Assembly (NCBI GenBank): GCA_900546885.1 | Contig: UREN01000077.1 | Location: forward strand, 1 to 8,725 | Source: an uncultured Oscillospiraceae bacterium | GTDB lineage: Bacteria > Bacillota > Clostridia > Oscillospirales > Ruminococcaceae | Length of the DNA: 8,725 nucleotides | Reading direction: 5' to 3' | Shown here: positions 6,350 to 8,725 of the stretch, one piece after another | Position numbering within the stretch: the first letter of the stretch is position 1 | How the letters are laid out: each line of letters starts with the position of its first letter | Notes under the pieces: generated by a model | What the model was told of the DNA's origin: nothing | Database searches by the model: none | The model's input: the letters and a program-made list of their open reading frames with translations, nothing else | Position numbers and translations under genes: made by a program

Positions 6350-6380
6350 GGCGGCACGGCGGCTATGCCGCTGTGCCGCC
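6350..6380 (+). other. Very strong 14-bp GC hairpin upstream of the second amidohydrolase
   Basis: Bases 6350-6363 (GGCGGCACGGCGGC) pair with 6367-6380 over 14 positions with one G-U pair and a 3-base loop (TAT). It ends only nine bases before the AAGGG ribosome binding site and is not followed by a T-run. Such a stem could stall degradation or lower read-through, separating the sugar half of the operon from the last three genes. The first bases repeat the ACCGGGCGG word (6346-6354) also found at 1707-1715. Confidence 0.55.
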
Positions 6381-6383
6381 GCA

Positions 6384-6394
6384 GAAAGAAGGGA
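6384..6394 (+). promoter_or_regulatory. Ribosome binding site that sets the second amidohydrolase start
   Basis: GAAAGAAGGGA lies six bases before the ATG at 6401. An upstream in-frame ATG at 6320 would put the strong hairpin inside the gene and adds a low-complexity basic stretch before the MLIDMHIH strand, so 6401 is preferred. Confidence 0.7.
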
Positions 6395-6400
6395 ACGGTC

Positions 6401-7255
6401 ATGCTGATTGATATGCATATCCACCCCATTTTTTATGGCCCCATCTGCGGCGATGAAAAAGAGATGCAGTTCCGCGGCGACACCTTTGGCGTGTGGAAAC
6501 AGGGGCCCATGGGGTTTGACGAGTTGTTTGCAGAATGGAACATCTGCGGGCTGACGCAGGCTGCCCTGCTGCCGCTGGATGTCACCACCACGGCAGGCGG
6601 CTGGGTGGTGACGAATGACGAGGTGCACAAGCTGTGCCAGCTGCACCCGGATAAATTTTACGGCTTTGCCAGTGTGGACCCGCACCGCGCGGACGCAATG
6701 GAAGTGCTGGAAAAAGCCTTTCACCAGCAGGGCCTTTGCGGGCTGAAGCTGCACCCTGCAAAACAGAAATTTGACCCGAACGCCAGCTTTATGGAACCCA
6801 TCTATGCGCTGTGCGAAAAAGAGAACAAACCCATCATCTTCCATGCGGGCCTCTCGTGGGAGCCGGACGCCCTCTCGAAATATGCCCATCCGCTTGCGTT
6901 TGAAGAAATTGCCATCCGCCACCCGAAGCTGCGCATGTGCCTTTCCCATTTTGCCTGGCCGTGGGTGCGGGAAATGGTGATGCTGATGATTAAATACCCC
7001 AATGTCTATACCGATACGTCGCTTTTGTATGTAGATTCGCCGGAAGAGCAGATGCAGGAGCTGTTCACCAAAGACATGGGTCCCATGTGGTTCGAGCGCT
7101 GCTTCCCGCGCCAGGTGATGTTCGGCTCGAACGGGCCGCGCTTCCGCGCCTTCAAACTGAAGCGCGCGCTGGACAAAGTGCCCATGCGGGAATTTGCCCG
7201 TGAAAACCTGTATTATAAAAATGCGCTGCGTTTTCTTGGCGGCGGGGAGGTGTAA
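6401..7255 (+). CDS. Amidohydrolase-2 family TIM-barrel protein with Asn at the usual Asp
   Basis: A 284-residue cytoplasmic protein of the amidohydrolase-2 family (hydrolases, decarboxylases and lactonases of the ACMSD type). It begins directly with the strand-1 HxH motif, MLIDMHIHP (H6, H8). Further marks: GFASVDP (88-94), GLKLHPA (114-120), IIFHAG with H148, and CLSHFAWPW with H183. The strand-8 motif, normally GSDxP, reads MFGSNGP (240-246): N244 replaces the Asp that usually binds metal or acts as base. HPDKFYGFASVDP followed by GLKLHP is typical of the family. This gene abuts the YjbQ gene (3-base gap) and follows a strong hairpin. It may hydrolyse or decarboxylate a product of the sugar-amine pathway, but the changed residue leaves the chemistry open. 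Confidence 0.82.
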   Translation: MLIDMHIHPIFYGPICGDEKEMQFRGDTFGVWKQGPMGFDELFAEWNICGLTQAALLPLDVTTTAGGWVVTNDEVHKLCQLHPDKFYGFASVDPHRADAMEVLEKAFHQQGLCGLKLHPAKQKFDPNASFMEPIYALCEKENKPIIFHAGLSWEPDALSKYAHPLAFEEIAIRHPKLRMCLSHFAWPWVREMVMLMIKYPNVYTDTSLLYVDSPEEQMQELFTKDMGPMWFERCFPRQVMFGSNGPRFRAFKLKRALDKVPMREFARENLYYKNALRFLGGGEV

Positions 7256-7258
7256 GTT

Positions 7259-7687
7259 ATGGTTGTGCTGAAAACCATCCGCCATTTGAGCGAGAGTGTA
7301 GAAGAATATTTCAACATCACCCGGCAGGTGCACGACATTGTGCGCGAAAGCGGCATCAAAAACGGCTTTGTGGCCGTCATCACCGCCCACACCACCACCG
7401 GCATTGTGGTAAACGAGGCCCTTCCCTGTGTGGAGGCCGATATTTCCGAAATGCTGGAAAAAACCGTGCCGCTGGAAGCACCGTACCTTCACGCGCATTT
7501 TCTGCCCACCTACGGCGCCACCAGCAACAACTCCCAGGGCCATTTAAAAAGTGTGCTCACCGGCAACCACTGCATGTTCCCCGTAGTGGACGGCGAGGTT
7601 GTGTGCGGCGGCGCGCAGGATATTTATCTGGTGGAATTTGACGGCCCGCAGCTGCGGAAGGTGTTTGTGGAAGTAATGGGGGAATAA
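7259..7687 (+). CDS. yjbQ: YjbQ/UPF0047 family protein
   Basis: A 142-residue single-domain protein, the usual length for the YjbQ (UPF0047) family. E. coli YjbQ has weak thiamine-phosphate synthase activity when overproduced; the true role of the family is unsettled. Marks: ITAHTTTGIVVNE (41-53) where E. coli has LQHTSASLTLNE, D61, YLHAH (76-80), GHLKSVLTG (94-102) where E. coli has SHIKSSMLG, and EFDGPQLRKV (126-135). The usual GTWQ motif reads GGAQ (117-120), so the conserved Trp is missing. The ribosome binding site GGGGAGGTG (7244-7252) lies inside the end of the preceding gene and the stop-to-start gap is 3 bases, so translation is coupled to the amidohydrolase. That suggests a joint job, possibly on an intermediate of this pathway. 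Confidence 0.85.
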   Translation: MVVLKTIRHLSESVEEYFNITRQVHDIVRESGIKNGFVAVITAHTTTGIVVNEALPCVEADISEMLEKTVPLEAPYLHAHFLPTYGATSNNSQGHLKSVLTGNHCMFPVVDGEVVCGGAQDIYLVEFDGPQLRKVFVEVMGE

Positions 7688-7701
7688 CCGCCTTTGTGCA
7701 G

Positions 7702-7711
7702 AGAAAGGAAG
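7702..7711 (+). promoter_or_regulatory. Ribosome binding site that sets a GTG start
   Basis: AGAAAGGAAG lies seven bases before GTG at 7719, the only suitable start ahead of the DIDGTL motif. The ATG at 7730 is out of frame. Confidence 0.65.
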
Positions 7712-7718
7712 TGGGAAA

Positions 7719-8492
7719 GTGGGGCGCAAATGGCTGTTTTTTGATATTGACGGCACCCTGGTGCCGTATGGAGAGGACGCCCGCCCTTCGACCCGCACGC
7801 TGGACGCTCTGGCGGCGCTGCGTGCACAGGGGCATAAAGTATTTTTATGCACAGGGCGCACCAAGTGCGACATTGGCAGCACGCTGCTGTGCTTTGACGT
7901 GGACGGCGTTATTTCCGGCGCCGGCGCCCGCATTGAGATGGGCGGGCTTTGTGTGCGCGAAAAACTGCTGCCCCTGCGCCTTCTGCGCCGTTCGGCGGCG
8001 CAGATTCTGCGGCTGCATGTGTCCTGCATCCTGGAAGGCACGCACGGCTTTTACTATGTGGGCCAGGGCAGCGTAAAGCTGCCCTGGAACTTCCCGCGGG
8101 TGACGCGCGCGGGCGAAATCACGCATGAAATGTGTGTGGAAAAATTTACAGCCCACACAAGCGGCGAGGCCGAATTTGCGCCGCTGGAGGCATGCCTTGC
8201 GCCCGTCTATGATATCTATGCCCGCCCGGACGGCCGTTTTTTTGAAATGGTGCGCAAAGGGCAGGACAAAGCCTCGGCCATCCGCTGGCTGTGCGAAAAG
8301 CACGGCGTTGCCAAAGAAGACACCTATGCCTTTGGCGACAGCCGGAACGACCTGCCCATGCTCCGCGCCGTGGGCACGGGTGTGGCCATGGGCTCTGCGC
8401 CGCCCTCGGTGTGCCGCGAGGCCTCGCTTGTCACCGGCACGCTGGAAGAGGAAGGCGTGGCATGTGCGCTGCAGCGGCTTGGCCTGATTTAA
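7719..8492 (+). CDS. HAD-superfamily phosphatase, Cof-type (subfamily IIB)
   Basis: A 257-residue HAD hydrolase with all four motifs: DIDGTL (9-14, nucleophile D9 and D11), LCTGR with T45, K184 in GQDKASAIRW, and AFGDSRNDLPML (204-215, D207 and D211). The 50-180 region forms the C2 cap typical of Cof/YbiV-type enzymes, which remove phosphate from small molecules, mostly sugar phosphates and flavin or thiamine precursors. It starts with GTG after a good ribosome binding site, 31 bases after the YjbQ gene, and ends the operon. A role could be removing phosphate from a dead-end or final sugar phosphate made by the two kinases. This is inference; Cof-type enzymes are promiscuous and also occur as general housekeeping genes. 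Confidence 0.88.
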   Translation: MGRKWLFFDIDGTLVPYGEDARPSTRTLDALAALRAQGHKVFLCTGRTKCDIGSTLLCFDVDGVISGAGARIEMGGLCVREKLLPLRLLRRSAAQILRLHVSCILEGTHGFYYVGQGSVKLPWNFPRVTRAGEITHEMCVEKFTAHTSGEAEFAPLEACLAPVYDIYARPDGRFFEMVRKGQDKASAIRWLCEKHGVAKEDTYAFGDSRNDLPMLRAVGTGVAMGSAPPSVCREASLVTGTLEEEGVACALQRLGLI

Positions 8493-8696
8493 CCCTTGCC
8501 GCGGCGCGGATGCCTGCCGCGCCGCCCGCGCGTTCGGCCGGCAGGAACAGGGCGGCAGGGCGCATGGCCTGCCATTTGATGGGATAAAAGTATAAATATG
8601 CAAAATAAATCGAAAAAATATTCACAAAAATAAAGAACAAAGTTTATGCATGTTTCCCATTTCTCATGTGGAAGCACTCAATTGTATAATTTTAGC
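8493..8696. other. Non-coding stretch after the operon
   Basis: About 85 GC-rich bases with the two hairpins are followed by an AT-rich, A-run-bearing stretch (8580-8696) with no ribosome binding site or convincing open frame on either strand. A TATAAT at 8685-8690 with TTCTCA (8661-8666) 18 bases upstream is a possible second promoter. Confidence 0.5.
8501..8525 (+). terminator. GC-rich hairpin after the last gene, possible terminator
   Basis: GCGGCGCGG (8501-8509) pairs perfectly with CCGCGCCGC (8517-8525) across a 7-base loop, nine bases after the stop codon. No T-run follows directly. A second stem, GGCAGG (8554-8559) with CCTGCC (8568-8573), is followed by the weak ATTTGAT. Together they may end the transcript, but neither is a standard intrinsic terminator. 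Confidence 0.4.
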
Positions 8697-8724
8697 TTGA
8701 CTTCACAACAGAATGTTCTATAAT
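8697..8724 (+). promoter_or_regulatory. Strong sigma-A promoter pointing out of the window
   Basis: TTGACT (8697-8702) is followed after 16 bases by a consensus TATAAT (8719-8724). It matches 11 of 12 consensus bases and lies in AT-rich DNA, so it is the best promoter in the window. It should drive a + strand gene just beyond the right edge and marks the end of the operon described here. A small inverted repeat, AGAA-TG-TTCT (8710-8719), sits in the spacer and touches the -10. Confidence 0.7.
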
Positions 8725-8725
8725 T

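Noticed and set aside
6179..7543. Long open frame on the - strand (454 codons)
   Set aside because: It runs antisense to the second kinase, the amidohydrolase and YjbQ, and crosses gaps between genes; it is a shadow of codon bias.
8493..8640. Small protein genes on either strand in the right-hand non-coding stretch
   Set aside because: The candidate frames have no ribosome binding site, cover GC-rich hairpins, and show no recognisable domain or start context.

Overview
The window carries nine genes in a row, all on the + strand, with short gaps. They look like one catabolic operon from a Gram-positive gut-type anaerobe of the Clostridia (Oscillospiraceae-like). That assignment is inference: it rests on strong AAAGGAGG-type ribosome binding sites, GC-rich coding sequence full of GCC/GGC codons, AT-rich promoter regions with sigma-A-like boxes, and protein families typical of such organisms. 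No rRNA, tRNA, CRISPR array, transposase or phage gene was seen, and there is no transporter or regulator inside the window.

Layout. Bases 1-143 are an AT-rich control region with direct repeats, two overlapping palindromes and a probable promoter. Then follow: an amidohydrolase-3 (YtcJ-like) protein (144-1703); two tandem FrlC-like TIM-barrel sugar epimerases (1782-2618, 2633-3475); a FrlB-like SIS-domain deglycase (3516-4484); two PfkB-type kinases, the first clearly FrlD-like (4530-5393, 5476-6276); an amidohydrolase-2 protein (6401-7255); a YjbQ/UPF0047 protein (7259-7687); and a Cof-type HAD phosphatase (7719-8492). Bases 8493-8725 are non-coding. They hold a GC-rich hairpin region, then an AT-rich stretch ending in a strong promoter that points out of the window.

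How the genes may work together. The core (epimerase, kinase, deglycase) is the set used by the E. coli frl operon for Amadori products. FrlC epimerises psicoselysine to fructoselysine, FrlD phosphorylates fructoselysine at O6, and FrlB splits the product into glucose 6-phosphate and the free amine. Here the epimerase and the kinase are both doubled, and two amidohydrolases, a YjbQ protein and a HAD phosphatase are added. A plausible reading is a variant Amadori or amino-sugar salvage pathway for a substrate that also needs an amide, ring or acyl bond opened, or for several epimers. The substrate cannot be named from sequence.

The most striking detail is that several enzymes deviate at family-defining residues. 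The first amidohydrolase has HxF instead of HxH. The second has Asn where the last metal/catalytic Asp is expected. The first kinase has AAGD instead of GAGD. The second kinase keeps GAGD but has changed sugar-site residues. The YjbQ protein lacks the GTWQ tryptophan. Several gaps hold GC-rich hairpins without a T-run, which suggests mRNA processing or tuning rather than termination.
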